Source: CBDCVN01 sp965223045 (lineage in GTDB: Bacteria > Deinococcota > Deinococci > Deinococcales > Trueperaceae). Taken from it: 64,000 nucleotides of DNA. A program made the position numbers and the translations under genes. Below the pieces are notes generated by a model. It was not told the DNA's origin and made no database searches. It worked only from the letters and a program-made list of their open reading frames with translations. The first letter of the stretch is position 1. The number at the start of each line of letters is the position of its first letter. Where the stretch lies: NCBI GenBank assembly GCA_965223045.1, contig CBDCVN010000013.1, positions 4,588,001-4,652,000 of the forward strand. The letters run 5' to 3'. Below, one piece after another: positions 1-8,187 of the stretch.

Positions 1-1068
1 GGTTTTGGCTACGAAATTAAGAAGTTCCATCTTGCTGAGATTGAAACGCTCGAGCTCTCAGCAGACACTATTGTTGTAGGATATATTGGTACAGTGCATA
101 AAGCATTAAAGCAGTTAGGACTTAAGCCTCCCTTACCCCTACAGCCCCCGTTAGAGCTATCAGCATTTCTCAAGCGAAACGTGTGGGAAAGCACATTAGG
201 TGAGATACGCAAGCTGAAGCAGACACCTATATTCATAAAGCCGCTTTATGGATGCAAAAGTTTCACTGGTTATGTCGTGTCAGAATTCAAAGACCTTATA
301 CGCTCAACAAAGTTCGAGGACGATTTTCCTATACTTGCTCAAGACGCAATTGATCTTAGTAGTGAATGGCGCGTTTACATTATTGGAGAAGAAATTAAGG
401 GTATTGGTCATTATCATTGGTGGAAACCACTACCTCTGGTAGTGGACTAATAAGAAGTTCTACTAGTTCAGCAATGATTTTCCACCGATTTTTCTACCTT
501 TTTCATAACGAGTCAGAGTAATTAATGCTTGAATTAATCAAATTCAGCACAGGAATAAAACTAGCAATTCTCAGTTTGGGAGTAGGCTTTTTGAGGACAA
601 TAGGAAAGTTAGTAATAAGAATTAGCATGTAGGCTAGGTATATTGTGAAAAGTAGGACTAGATTGACAAGGTTAGGGAAGTAGATGTGTTAGTCGAAATA
701 GCGAAAACAGTTCTTGGAAACTCGATAAAGGAACTTAACCAAGTGTTATTGAGTGCTATCGTCCGATACCCCTTCTAGGGGTTAATAAAACAAGCCACCA
801 CCTCTGGTGGTGGTTTTGTGACTATAACGGTAATCCTATAGCCTTTCCTGAACAAACATTTATCTCTGAAGCAATTGCTGCTTTTTCAAGTCATCCAGCG
901 GCCTATGCAATGGACTTTGGTGTGACTTTTGAAAGTGAAACAATTTTAATTGAAGTGAACGATGGTTTTTCGATTGGTAATTATGGACTTGCAGACTATC
1001 ATTATGCAAGGCTACTTGAAGCACGTTGGGATGAACTTGTTTTACCCTTACTTAATGTAAAGCACTAA
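1..1068 (+). pseudogene. R2K-type ATP-grasp protein gene, cut by the window edge and split by an insertion
   Basis: The frame is open from base 1, so the true start lies outside the window. The first half reads through ATP-grasp-like segments (FIKPLYGCKSFTGY, then SEWRVYIIGEEIKGIGHYHW) and then hits a stop at 448-450. The same frame resumes at 820 with DYNGNPIAFPEQTF and ends IEVNDGFSIGNYGL...LLNVKH, stop at 1066-1068. The IEVND-GxxxGNYGL ending is typical of R2K-clade ATP-grasp proteins, which are predicted ATP-dependent peptide or amide ligases. The two halves are separated by about 395 bp bounded by hairpins, described as a mobile element below. A GTG at 94 could start a shorter product, but the upstream codons fit the protein. 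Family assignment is from motif memory; the substrate is unknown. The gene is probably inactive. Confidence 0.7.
424..818. mobile_element. Non-autonomous IS200/IS605-like (palindrome-ended) element
   Basis: About 395 bp interrupts the ATP-grasp frame. A hairpin lies at each boundary: CCACTACC-TCT-GGTAGTGG at 427-445 and CCACCACC-TCT-GGTGGTGG at 795-813. The two hairpins are similar to each other in direct orientation, have the same TCT loop, and show no terminal inverted repeat or target duplication. That is the layout of IS200/IS605 ends. No transposase frame exists inside. The right part (about 700-794) has a further short stem (CCCC-TTCTA-GGGG, 767-779). The right end of full IS605 elements encodes the guide-RNA scaffold of TnpB; whether that applies here is only a guess. 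Exact ends are uncertain by a few bases. Confidence 0.6.
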
Positions 1069-1250
1069 ACTTGCACTTCTCACTCAGGAAAAACTAAAAA
1101 TTATGCCTCTTGGTTCCCAAGAATAATGCTATGTAGTTATCAAGAATGCAGTCAACAATTTGTGAAAATACAAAACCACTAACTAGCTGATGATCTAGCA
1201 AAGCCTAGGATCTCTTCGCATTTTGGACAAATGTAACATTTTTCTTCAAT

Positions 1251-2253
1251 AGAGTTGTTCGGAAATAAATAGTTTAAACAATCAAAAAATTCCAAAGCCC
1301 CCCACAGACAGCTATAACGCTATCTGCAAAACCTGTCTTGCGATTCCGAAAGGCATGCACTAGTATATTAAAGCGTTTCATACCTCCTATGGCATGTTCT
1401 ACATATATCCTTGCTTTGCCCAGCCTTTTATTCCTCTCCTTCTCTGCTTCTGTTAGCTCTGGATTAGGATTCTTTTTACTCTTCCTTGGCTTTTTCTTTG
1501 GTATCGCTGCTCCTATCCCATAATCCTTGTTTATACCTTGATAACCTGAGTCTAGATTTGCTCTTTTTCCCTCCTCTTTCAGCCAGCCTTGTTTAGGTGG
1601 AAACTCCTCCTTAAACATCCCATAGTCATGTCTCCGCCCAGCAAATGTCCTTCCTACATAGATTATTACCTTTCTTCCTGTTGCTATTATTGTGTTTTTT
1701 ACCGTGTGCCCCTTCTTTTTTCCACTATATAGCTCCTCCTGCTTTTCTTCTTCACTAGGGCGTCTATGTTTCCTTTCTGTAGCATCAATCAGTATTTTTC
1801 TTGCTTCTTCAAGCGCTTCTTTTAACTCCTCAGGTGTATTGAACTCTCTCTTAGGCAACATACCTAATTTTGCCAAGGCTGCTGAGAGAATTGGCAGCAG
1901 CTTATGTACCCAATAGTGTGCACTGGAACGAGACATATCAAACTTCTCTGCTAATTCATCCATTGTAGGATAACTTTTCAGGTAGTAGAGAATAAATTCG
2001 AGTTTGTGTTTAGTAGAAGGAAGTTTACTTTTTCTTCCTCCTCCCCTAGATCGTTCTCTTTCCCCTTTAGCTTGTTGTTCTTCATAGTCTTTTTGACTTC
2101 GCTCCTCATATACCTCTTCAAACACTGTCTCTAACTCATTTATCTTTTCTTCAGGCAAACCTGTCAAGGCTCTTACTTGTCTGTCACTTCTGGTTTTGAA
2201 AACTACCATACTAGCTACTATTTTAGCTGATTTGGCTATTTCCGAACAACTCT
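1251..2253 (-). mobile_element. IS5-family insertion sequence (copy A), complete
   Basis: Terminal inverted repeats AGAGTTGTTCGGAAATA (1251-1267) and its reverse complement (2237-2253) bound a 1003-bp element with one transposase gene. The flanks carry a 3-bp direct duplication AAT at 1248-1250 and 2254-2256. Excision restores the zinc-ribbon gene it interrupts. The repeats are related to those of the copies at 5072 and 54825, which have T in place of one G (TTGTTCTGAAATAA). Confidence 0.9.
1274..2209 (-). CDS. IS5-family transposase (copy A)
   Basis: Full-length 311-residue DDE transposase. It has an N-terminal helix-turn-helix region (about 65-105: KHKLEFILYYLKSYPTMDELAEKFDMSRSSAHYWVHKL) followed by the catalytic core: ILIDATERKHRRP (first Asp near 140), DSGYQG (second Asp near 218) and ARIYVEHAIGGMKR (Glu near 271). 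It is the only gene in the element and starts 44 bp inside the right inverted repeat. It is a diverged relative of the transposase at 54865-55791, sharing layout and the closing segment (AFRNR..GF.D.V..VC.GLWN). No frameshift or missing catalytic residue is visible, so it may still be active. Confidence 0.9.
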   Translation of the reverse strand: MVVFKTRSDRQVRALTGLPEEKINELETVFEEVYEERSQKDYEEQQAKGERERSRGGGRKSKLPSTKHKLEFILYYLKSYPTMDELAEKFDMSRSSAHYWVHKLLPILSAALAKLGMLPKREFNTPEELKEALEEARKILIDATERKHRRPSEEEKQEELYSGKKKGHTVKNTIIATGRKVIIYVGRTFAGRRHDYGMFKEEFPPKQGWLKEEGKRANLDSGYQGINKDYGIGAAIPKKKPRKSKKNPNPELTEAEKERNKRLGKARIYVEHAIGGMKRFNILVHAFRNRKTGFADSVIAVCGGLWNFLIV

Positions 2254-2403
2254 AATGCTTAAACTAAACCATTTATTTTCTATAGCCTCATAAATTTCTT
2301 CTAGCTTTTGCTCACAATAAGGACATCTTGGATATATGCTGCTCTGCTCAGGTTCTATCTTTAGTATTTCTATTTCCAATTTTTTCACTGATACCCCTTT
2401 AAC

Positions 2404-2579
2404 CTAAAGCGCAAAACCTAAGATTTTTTCACGGTTGGGACAAACATAACACAATGCCCCTGCTCTAAACCTATTTTGATTTCGGCAACTCATCCTATAA
2501 ATTTTGCTAACTTTTCTTTGCAATAAGGGCATTTTGGATAAATGCCTGTCTTACTTGGTTTTATATTACGTATTTTCAT
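2404..2579 (-). pseudogene. Second zinc-ribbon protein gene, frameshifted
   Basis: On the minus strand, ATG at 2577-2579 opens MKIRNIKPSKTGIYPKCPYC-KEKLAKFIG and then a stop. Shifting by one base after KLAK continues IYRMSCRNQNRF...ALCYVCPNREKILGFAL and stops at 2404-2406. This matches the downstream gene (IYPRCPYC ... CYICPKCEEILGF) except that the last zinc-binding Cys is Arg. It ends 16 bp before the start of that homologue, so the two look like a tandem duplication in which both copies have been lost: this one by a 1-base shift, the other by an IS. Confidence 0.6.
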
Positions 2580-2734
2580 AAAAACCCTGAAAACCTTTCT
2601 AACATACAGCAACAGCTAAACAGTTACATGACATCACAGTGTAGCATTGCCTGAAAATGCCTTCCATATCATTCACTTACGTTATTTAGACAGTGCTGTA
2701 TCTATCGGGCAAAGCTTTTGAGTAAATTTTGTTC

Positions 2735-3808
2735 CTAATTATAAATAGAGCTTGTTAAAGCATATAAAAATTCAACTAAATCAGCTTTCTCTTGCTCTGT
2801 TAAGTTCAAAGGGAACATTGATGGATCTAAAAAAGGATTTGGCTGACCACCTTGATTATAAAACTCTACTACTTCCTCTAAGGTGTCTATGCTACCATCA
2901 TGCATATAAGGAGCAGTTAAAGCAATATTTCGTAAGTTAGTATTCTTAAATTTGCCTATATCAGCAGGAAGTTTTGTAACATTAAAGCGACCTAGTTCTG
3001 AAAGCTCCTCTTCAGTAAAAATCTCTTCATAGTTACTATCTTCTTTTGCTTTTAGTTTTTGTATAAGTGCAGGAATTTTGCTTTCTATAAGTTCATAGCC
3101 AACCCCTAAGTTATAATAGTTATTATCAGTAAATAGAGCATGATCCCAGCTAATCTCATGGCAGACAACGCAATTTCCTTTTTGTCTAAAAATTTCAAGT
3201 CCTCTGATAGAACTTTCTGACATAGCTCCCTTATCACCACCAAAGAAATAACGGTCAAAAGGAGAATCACCAGCTACAAGAGTTCTTTCAAAGCTAGCAA
3301 TGGCTTTAACTACATGATCTATAGTGATTTGTTCAGAGTCAGTATCAAACACTGTTTTAAACTGCTCAGTATAATCAGGGTCGCTGCGTACTACATCCAA
3401 AACGGGTTCATGATTGCTAAGACCGTGCTCTACAGGATTAACAAAAGGATCGAGGGCTTGATCTTCTAAACTATTGCGCCTACCATCTAAGAAAAATCCC
3501 TTATAAAAAGCTGCATTGATAACTGTTGGAACATTACGGGTGCTTTGAAGCCCACGAAATCCTCTAGGAACAGCAAAGCCATCTGTAAAAGCCTTGCCAG
3601 CTATGTGGCAATGGGAGCAACTAACTACTCCATCAGCACTAAAACGTCTATCTTCAAATAATTTTTGCCCGAGGGCAATTTTTTCTAATGTTTGAGGATT
3701 GTCTTCTGGTATGGATATTTCAGGAAGGCCTAGGGTATTTTGCACAAAGGCAAAGGTAAATAAAATGATAGTTGAGAGTAAAAATATTATAAAAATCAAA
3801 CGCTGCAT
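2735..3808 (-). CDS. Di-haem cytochrome c peroxidase (MauG/CcpA family), exported
   Basis: 357 residues with an N-terminal hydrophobic export segment (about 1-25). Two c-type haem motifs are visible, CSHCH (64-68) and CVVCH (213-217), in the spacing of bacterial di-haem peroxidases. The domain runs from IALGQKLFEDRRFSADG (about 44-60) to PYMHDGSIDTLEEVVEFYNQGG near the C-terminus, where the Met or nearby His supplies a distal ligand. The family reduces H2O2 at the cell surface using electrons from small c-type cytochromes or cupredoxins; MauG members instead oxidise protein residues. No partner gene is adjacent. The gene stands alone, about 85 bp from the next gene upstream. Subfamily is not decided. 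Confidence 0.9.
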   Translation of the reverse strand: MQRLIFIIFLLSTIILFTFAFVQNTLGLPEISIPEDNPQTLEKIALGQKLFEDRRFSADGVVSCSHCHIAGKAFTDGFAVPRGFRGLQSTRNVPTVINAAFYKGFFLDGRRNSLEDQALDPFVNPVEHGLSNHEPVLDVVRSDPDYTEQFKTVFDTDSEQITIDHVVKAIASFERTLVAGDSPFDRYFFGGDKGAMSESSIRGLEIFRQKGNCVVCHEISWDHALFTDNNYYNLGVGYELIESKIPALIQKLKAKEDSNYEEIFTEEELSELGRFNVTKLPADIGKFKNTNLRNIALTAPYMHDGSIDTLEEVVEFYNQGGQPNPFLDPSMFPLNLTEQEKADLVEFLYALTSSIYN

Positions 3809-3893
3809 TATAAATTCCTTACATTAATTTTGCTAAATAGCGTGCTAGATTTGTTAAAAAACAATGATATTTCATTTTGAGAAACTTGTTTAG

Positions 3894-4679
3894 TTAATCA
3901 ATTATGTGCTTCTCTAAAAGAGATTTAAGATCTTCTGCTTTCTGAGCAATTTCTGTGCTCGAGAGCACAGAAATTTCAAAAAGCCCAACAAGCTGCCTGT
4001 ACAAATCAGGCATTCCTAAAATTTCCACAACTTGCTCTTTTATCCATTTGTCGTAAGCAATAGGATAAATACGCTTTTGAATAAACAGAGCCTGTAAAAA
4101 CTCACCAAAAGCATGATGTAACCTTTGCAAACACTGGAAATACAAATCACGCTCAACATAAAGAGGAATGTGATCTAAGTTATTCAGGCAGTACTTACGA
4201 GTCATAGCTAAGCGCTGAGAGCGCAATTCCTCGCTATAATATGGTAACCACCTTTGCTTTAACTCATTTAAATGTTCATTTCTTTGCCAAAGTGTAATAC
4301 TGTAAACAAGATGGTTGCCTAATTCAAGCTCAAAAGGATCTGGGCCAGTAGTCCAGTCGTGTTCTTGTGCAATATAATGACCACTCGTAAGATCTAAATG
4401 GACTTCTGAATACTTACCAACCTTGTGTAAAGCTTGGAAAACTAGGTCCGTCTTGTAAAAATCTTGCCACAGCTTATCTAATTCTTCATATCTTTGTTCA
4501 GTAATACTTTCTGAGAGTAAAATTGCTATGTCAAGGCAGCTATCTGGAGTTGCTTTACCTCGAGCGCATGAGCAAGTTAGTAAAACTGCATCTACATCTT
4601 CTTGGGTTGAGAAAAAATCGGTTATGATTTGGGTTGCTTTTTGGTGCTCAGGTGTTGGAAATGGATTACTTTGCTTCAT
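3894..4679 (-). CDS. Nucleotidyltransferase-fold protein
   Basis: 261 residues. The N-terminal segment CSCARGKATPDSCLDIAI (about 36-52) matches the nucleotidyltransferase signature GSxARG...SDxDL of aminoglycoside-adenylyl and KNT-like proteins. The first metal-binding Asp of the DxD pair appears as Cys (SCLD instead of SDxD), so catalysis may be weakened or altered. The C-terminal half is helical, as in nucleotidyltransferases with a substrate-binding helical domain. It overlaps the upstream DUF302 gene by 14 bp (4666-4679), so the two are probably translated from one message. The substrate cannot be named from sequence. Confidence 0.7.
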   Translation of the reverse strand: MKQSNPFPTPEHQKATQIITDFFSTQEDVDAVLLTCSCARGKATPDSCLDIAILLSESITEQRYEELDKLWQDFYKTDLVFQALHKVGKYSEVHLDLTSGHYIAQEHDWTTGPDPFELELGNHLVYSITLWQRNEHLNELKQRWLPYYSEELRSQRLAMTRKYCLNNLDHIPLYVERDLYFQCLQRLHHAFGEFLQALFIQKRIYPIAYDKWIKEQVVEILGMPDLYRQLVGLFEISVLSSTEIAQKAEDLKSLLEKHIID

Positions 4680-5049
4680 CTATCATAAGTTTGATTGCTT
4701 CTTCAACTTCAGTAGCAACCTTTGATAAAGCTTCTGACTCTCCCAACAAAGAGAGCATTGTTTTAGGACTAATCATCCCAATTTTAGTTTGCTTATCCTC
4801 TTCATATACTGAAACTCGGCAGGGAAGTGCCATATTCATGCTCATATCTGCATCTAGAACCTCTTTTGCTTTATGGGGATTACAAACTTCTAAGATACGG
4901 CAATCATTTTCAAGAGCTACACCTTTATTCATTAGTGTTTGCTGGAGATTGTATATATGTAAAACACCAAAGCCATTCCTTTCTACAGCTGCTTGTAAAT
5001 CAGTGGTTGCTTGCTCAATAGTTTTATCTGTTTCAACTATATATTTCAT
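4666..5049 (-). CDS. DUF302 family protein
   Basis: 127 residues. It fits the DUF302 fold throughout: GFGVLHIYNLQQTLMNKG (about 27-44), then ILEVCNPHKAKEVLDADMSMNMALPCRVSVYE (about 57-88), with the conserved P-C-R and a Cys in EVCNP. Members occur in many bacteria, some bind haem or metals, and none has an agreed role. It is the first gene of a two-gene unit with the nucleotidyltransferase (overlapping stop and start). GAGG lies upstream of the ATG. An IS5 remnant begins only 22 bp upstream of the start, so the original promoter region has been replaced or disturbed. Confidence 0.85.
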   Translation of the reverse strand: MKYIVETDKTIEQATTDLQAAVERNGFGVLHIYNLQQTLMNKGVALENDCRILEVCNPHKAKEVLDADMSMNMALPCRVSVYEEDKQTKIGMISPKTMLSLLGESEALSKVATEVEEAIKLMIDEAK

Positions 5050-5071
5050 TTCTGACCTCGCTCAATTTACT

Positions 5072-5492
5072 AGAGTTGTTCTGAAATAAATAAATCGGTC
5101 AAAATAAAGGAATGTTACTACCAAGAGATGACCGACAAGTAAGAAGTATAACAGGATTGAGCGAAAAGAAAGTAGAGGAACTAGAACCTGCATTTGCTAA
5201 AGCTTTAGAAGACCATGAAAAGCAACGTTATGAAAAGGCTCTAGAAGCAGGGAAAGTACATCGTAAGCCAGGAGGAGGAAGAAACAGTAAACTAAGTACA
5301 GTCAATATAAAACTGTGCTTTATTCTTTACTACCTTAGACTTTACCCAACGTTTGATGTTCTAGCGGAGAAATTTGATTTATCACGATCTAATGCCCATG
5401 CTTGGGTACAACGTCTTACACCAATAATGGCGAAAACTCTAAGTGGTTTGGGATATATGCCAGCTAGAGAGTTTGAAAACATAGAGGATTTC
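5072..5492 (+). mobile_element. IS5-family element, 5' fragment (copy B)
   Basis: The left inverted repeat AGAGTTGTTCTGAAATAA starts at 5072. The following 421 bases match 54825-55245 (copy C) to the eye without difference, offset 49753. At 5492 the match stops abruptly, exactly where an IS1-type inverted repeat begins. The remaining ~570 bp of the element is not found on the far side of the IS1, so insertion was accompanied or followed by a deletion. Confidence 0.88.
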
Positions 5493-5531
5493 GGTAAACC
5501 TACAGAAGTAGTGATGAGCTTAAATGGATAA
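5112..5531 (+). pseudogene. Truncated IS5-family transposase (copy B)
   Basis: The first 127 codons are the same as the transposase at 54865 (MLLPRDDRQVRSITGLSEKK ... EFENIEDF). The frame then runs into the IS1 inverted repeat and adds 12 foreign residues (GKPTEVVMSLNG) before a stop. Only the helix-turn-helix part survives; all DDE residues are lost. It could make a short DNA-binding fragment but not a transposase. Confidence 0.88.
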
Positions 5532-5828
5532 ACTTTTATTGTAGTGGTGAATAAAATACCAAATTGCTCCAATATGGTTTTCCAGATTTCTAGAGAAGGA
5601 TAAAGCTTTCCTTACTAGACGAGAAACTCGTTGCCTTAAAGTGCAATTGAGACGCTCAATATAACTGGTTTTACCACTCTCTTTACCAACAGCACGATGA
5701 CGTTTAGATGGAATAACGTTCTCATATGATTCCCAAAAATCTGTGTAGCAAACAGCACATTGCCTGTAAACTGGGGGCAAAGAATCCCATAGTGCCTGAG
5801 CACTTTTACGGCTTCTATCTCCAATATA

Positions 5829-7172
5829 TAGATGTCCAGATAAATTCTTTCCCTAAAACAGGAAAAATAATGCCATGATAATTCCAATAATAACCCAAAG
5901 GAGACTAATCATGGCAAATAATGATAGCAAACAAAAACTAGAAGAACTACAAAGACTACGCCGTCGCTATAAAAAGGGAAATGATGCAAACGCTTTACTA
6001 CGGACTCAAGCCCTTATAGCTCTGTATTCCGGCAAAGATATTAAGCTTGTAGCAGAAATGTTCGGTGTCTCAGTAAAAACAGTAAAAAACTGGCGAAAGA
6101 AGTTTGAAAAATCGCTTAACTTAGAAGATGAACAAAGAACTGGTAGGCCGCCTAAACTTTCTAAAGAGCAACTAGAGCTAATCAAGAAAATCATTACAGA
6201 GTTTAACCAGCAAGTTTGGGTTGCCAGAAGGGTCTTTACTCTCATAGAAAGCCTTTTTGGGGTATGTTTGTCAGTAAAGTATTTACCAGAGCTTTTAAGG
6301 AAACTGGGATTAAGTTTCCATAAAGCAATACATTTGCTGTATAGGAAGAATGAAGAGAAGAGGCGAAAGTGGATACAAGAAACACTACCAAAGCTGTACG
6401 AGGAGAAGATAAAGGCAGGATGGAGGATATTTTATCAAGATGAAGTAGGGTTCCAAACGCAGGGAACACTAGCGAGCACATGGGGGCTAAGAGGAGAAAA
6501 AGTAGAGATCAAGAACTATGGAAGACATGGGAGAGTAAATTTGATAGGGGCATTAGAGTTAGGGACAGGAGAATTCCATGGAGTGCTAACAAAGTTCAAG
6601 GTAAATGCTCAGAGGTTTAGAAGGTTTATCTGCCACATGAAAAGGGAGATGAGGGAAGCAAAGATAATGCTTATATGTGACAATGCACCATTTCACAGGG
6701 CGAAGTGGTTGCAAGAGTGGGTAAAAGAGAATTCAAAATGGTTGAGGTTAGAATTTCTACCGGGATACTCACCAGATTTCAACCCAATAGAAAGGCTATG
6801 GAAGTATTTAAAGAAGGAGTACATACATAATAAATGCTGGGAAACACAAGCAGATTTAAGGAAGCATTTGGAGGTAATGATGGAGGGAATACCAATGAGG
6901 GTAGAGGAAATAAAGGGAGTAATGAAAAAAGAGATAAAAAGATTGAGGGAGGCATTTGAGTTTTATAAAACACCAGTACCAAAGGAATTAATGATTTGAG
7001 ATAGTGTTAAGCGGGGAAAATAAGCAAGTTTTGTATAAGTTTTAGTTGGTTTACAAAAGAAGATTACACTGGGTAGTAGGTGTTCTATTGCCTAAGAAGC
7101 AATTATTCTTAGTGATTTTTCCTACCTTATTTCACTCTATGGATAAAAGGAAAAGATTTTTCTGGGTAACTA
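5829..7172 (+). mobile_element. IS630-family insertion sequence, complete
   Basis: Ends TAGATGTCCAGA (5829) and, inverted, TAGTTACCCAGA (ending 7172), with further similarity inward (AATTCTTTCC versus AATCTTTTCC). TA is duplicated at 5827-5828 and 7173-7174, as expected for IS630/Tc1. It is 1344 bp long and lies inside the IS1 transposase gene. Bases 7000-7172 hold no gene. Confidence 0.88.
5911..6999 (+). CDS. IS630-family transposase
   Basis: The start is placed at ATG 5911 because AAAGGAG lies just upstream (5897-5903); an earlier in-frame ATG at 5875 has no such site. This gives about 362 residues. The N-terminal half holds paired helix-turn-helix segments (VAEMFGVSVKTVKNWRKKFE). The DDE core shows FYQDEVGFQTQG, MLICDNAPFHRA and SPDFNPIERLWKYLKKEY, giving Asp, Asp and Glu in IS630 context. 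Length and motifs are complete, so this may be the active element of the nest. Confidence 0.93.
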   Translation: MANNDSKQKLEELQRLRRRYKKGNDANALLRTQALIALYSGKDIKLVAEMFGVSVKTVKNWRKKFEKSLNLEDEQRTGRPPKLSKEQLELIKKIITEFNQQVWVARRVFTLIESLFGVCLSVKYLPELLRKLGLSFHKAIHLLYRKNEEKRRKWIQETLPKLYEEKIKAGWRIFYQDEVGFQTQGTLASTWGLRGEKVEIKNYGRHGRVNLIGALELGTGEFHGVLTKFKVNAQRFRRFICHMKREMREAKIMLICDNAPFHRAKWLQEWVKENSKWLRLEFLPGYSPDFNPIERLWKYLKKEYIHNKCWETQADLRKHLEVMMEGIPMRVEEIKGVMKKEIKRLREAFEFYKTPVPKELMI

Positions 7173-7662
7173 TATAGACCAATTACCTCACGAGTTTTTG
7201 CATCAATGGCAATCCAAATCCATTGTTTATTACCCTTATGATCAACAAATGACCATAATTCATCCATTTGTACAATTAATTTACCCTTCTTCTTTTTTAC
7301 AACCTTTAGTTTACGTGGGGTTTTAGCATATTTCTTTTTCACATAATTGTATAGCCATGTGAGAGAAACCCCTGTAACACGACTAATGCCAGCTAGAGAT
7401 ATTCTTTCTAGCAACATCTTATCAATGAAAGCTTTTATTGTGTCTGATATTGTCTTTTTAGTAGAGTTTTCGACAAATTGTCTACTACAATCCTTACAAG
7501 CATATTTTTGCTTTTTATTATGTATGTGACCATTTTTTACTGTTTTTTCAGAACCACATTCAGGACATTTCATGTTTCTCCTTCAATTTTAAGGAGTATA
7601 CAACCTCATCACTACATATGTAGGACTACCAAAAATTTTTTAAACATAGACACTCCTTGAAA

Positions 7663-8103
7663 TCACCTTTTGTAAGGATATCCTGCTGCCAGCCAGGCTT
7701 TATAACCACCACGTAGATTCTGAACATTAGTGTAACCTAGAGATTTTAGGTATAGCAGGGCAAAATTACCTCGATTGCCGCTAGCACAGTAAACAATTAT
7801 GGGATCATCCAGATCTTGAGGCAAATTATCTAAGCTAGAACTTAATTCTGTAACTGGTAAAAGCTGTGCCCCTTCAATATAGCCTAGGTTATCCCACTCT
7901 TCTTGAGTACGTACATCGAAAATAAGAGGCTTTATTTCCTTCATTTGTATGATCGCTGTTTGAGCAGGGACTTGTAAATAGCCTTCTTGGCTAGCTTCAG
8001 CAATGATTGCCGCCATTGCATCTGCAACAGGGTTTGTTTGTGGAGCTTCAGCCAAGACAACCTGTAACAAATTAAAACTTAGAAAAGCTAAAAACCATTT
8101 CAT
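7663..8103 (-). CDS. Exported rhodanese-like sulfurtransferase
   Basis: 146 residues with a signal peptide (about 1-19, ending LAEA) and one rhodanese domain (about 52-145). The active loop is CASGNRG with the catalytic Cys at 106. Other family marks are IFDVRTQEEWDNLGYIEGAQLLP (61-83) and LRGGYKAWLAAGYP. Rhodaneses move sulfane sulfur between thiol acceptors; an exported copy may serve redox or sulfur handling outside the membrane. It ends 33 bp from the IS1 end at 7630, so the nest sits just downstream and any former operon partner there may be lost. A divergent helix-turn-helix fragment lies upstream. Confidence 0.9.
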   Translation of the reverse strand: MKWFLAFLSFNLLQVVLAEAPQTNPVADAMAAIIAEASQEGYLQVPAQTAIIQMKEIKPLIFDVRTQEEWDNLGYIEGAQLLPVTELSSSLDNLPQDLDDPIIVYCASGNRGNFALLYLKSLGYTNVQNLRGGYKAWLAAGYPYKR

Positions 8104-8187
8104 GATTGTTTCCTTCCTCAGTAACTATTAACCTTATCTAGTCTAAAGATATGCATTTCACTTATTCAATGGTGTAAATTGTGGAAA

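Larger units (their letters stand above)
1179..2388 (-). pseudogene. Small zinc-ribbon protein gene split by an IS5-type element
   Basis: Reading the minus strand from GTG at 2386-2388 (purine-rich AAAGGGG upstream) gives 45 codons with ...IYPRCPYCEQKLEEIYEAIE..., reaching the IS. Beyond the IS the same frame continues EEKCYICPKCEEILGF and stops at 1179-1181. Removing the IS and one copy of the 3-bp duplication restores a 67-residue protein with two CPxC/CxxC knuckles (CPYC and CYICPKC), a probable zinc ribbon. Function is unknown. A second, frameshifted homologue lies immediately upstream (2404-2579). It is too short and too fragmented to stand out as an open frame; I reconstructed it by hand. 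Confidence 0.7.
5520..7573 (-). pseudogene. IS1-family transposase split by IS630
   Basis: The N-terminal half starts at 7573: MKCPECGSEKTVKNGHIHNKKQ with two CxxC pairs (zinc finger), a helix-turn-helix and MDELWSFVDHKGNKQWIWIAID. It is diverted after EVIGLY by the IS630. The C-terminal half (about 5845 down to 5520) continues IGDRSRKSAQALWDSLP, CYTDFWESYENVIP and SYIERLNCTLRQRVSRLVRK. Joining the halves and dropping one TA restores ...EVIGLYIGDRSRK.... It is a single-frame zinc finger plus DDE transposase, unlike classical two-frame IS1. Inactive now. Confidence 0.85.
5493..7630 (-). mobile_element. IS1-family element (copy I), interrupted by an IS630 element
   Basis: Imperfect inverted repeats bound it: GGTAAACCTACAGAAGTAGT at 5493 and, on the other strand from 7630, GGTAGTCCTACATATGTAGT; both continue GATGAG. 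Subtracting the inserted IS630 and its TA copy leaves 792 bp, close to the usual IS1 length. Its left end cuts IS5 copy B. No 8-9 bp target duplication is visible (left flank GAGGATTTC, right flank AAAAATTTT), in line with a deletion between this IS1 and a lost copy. Confidence 0.8.
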
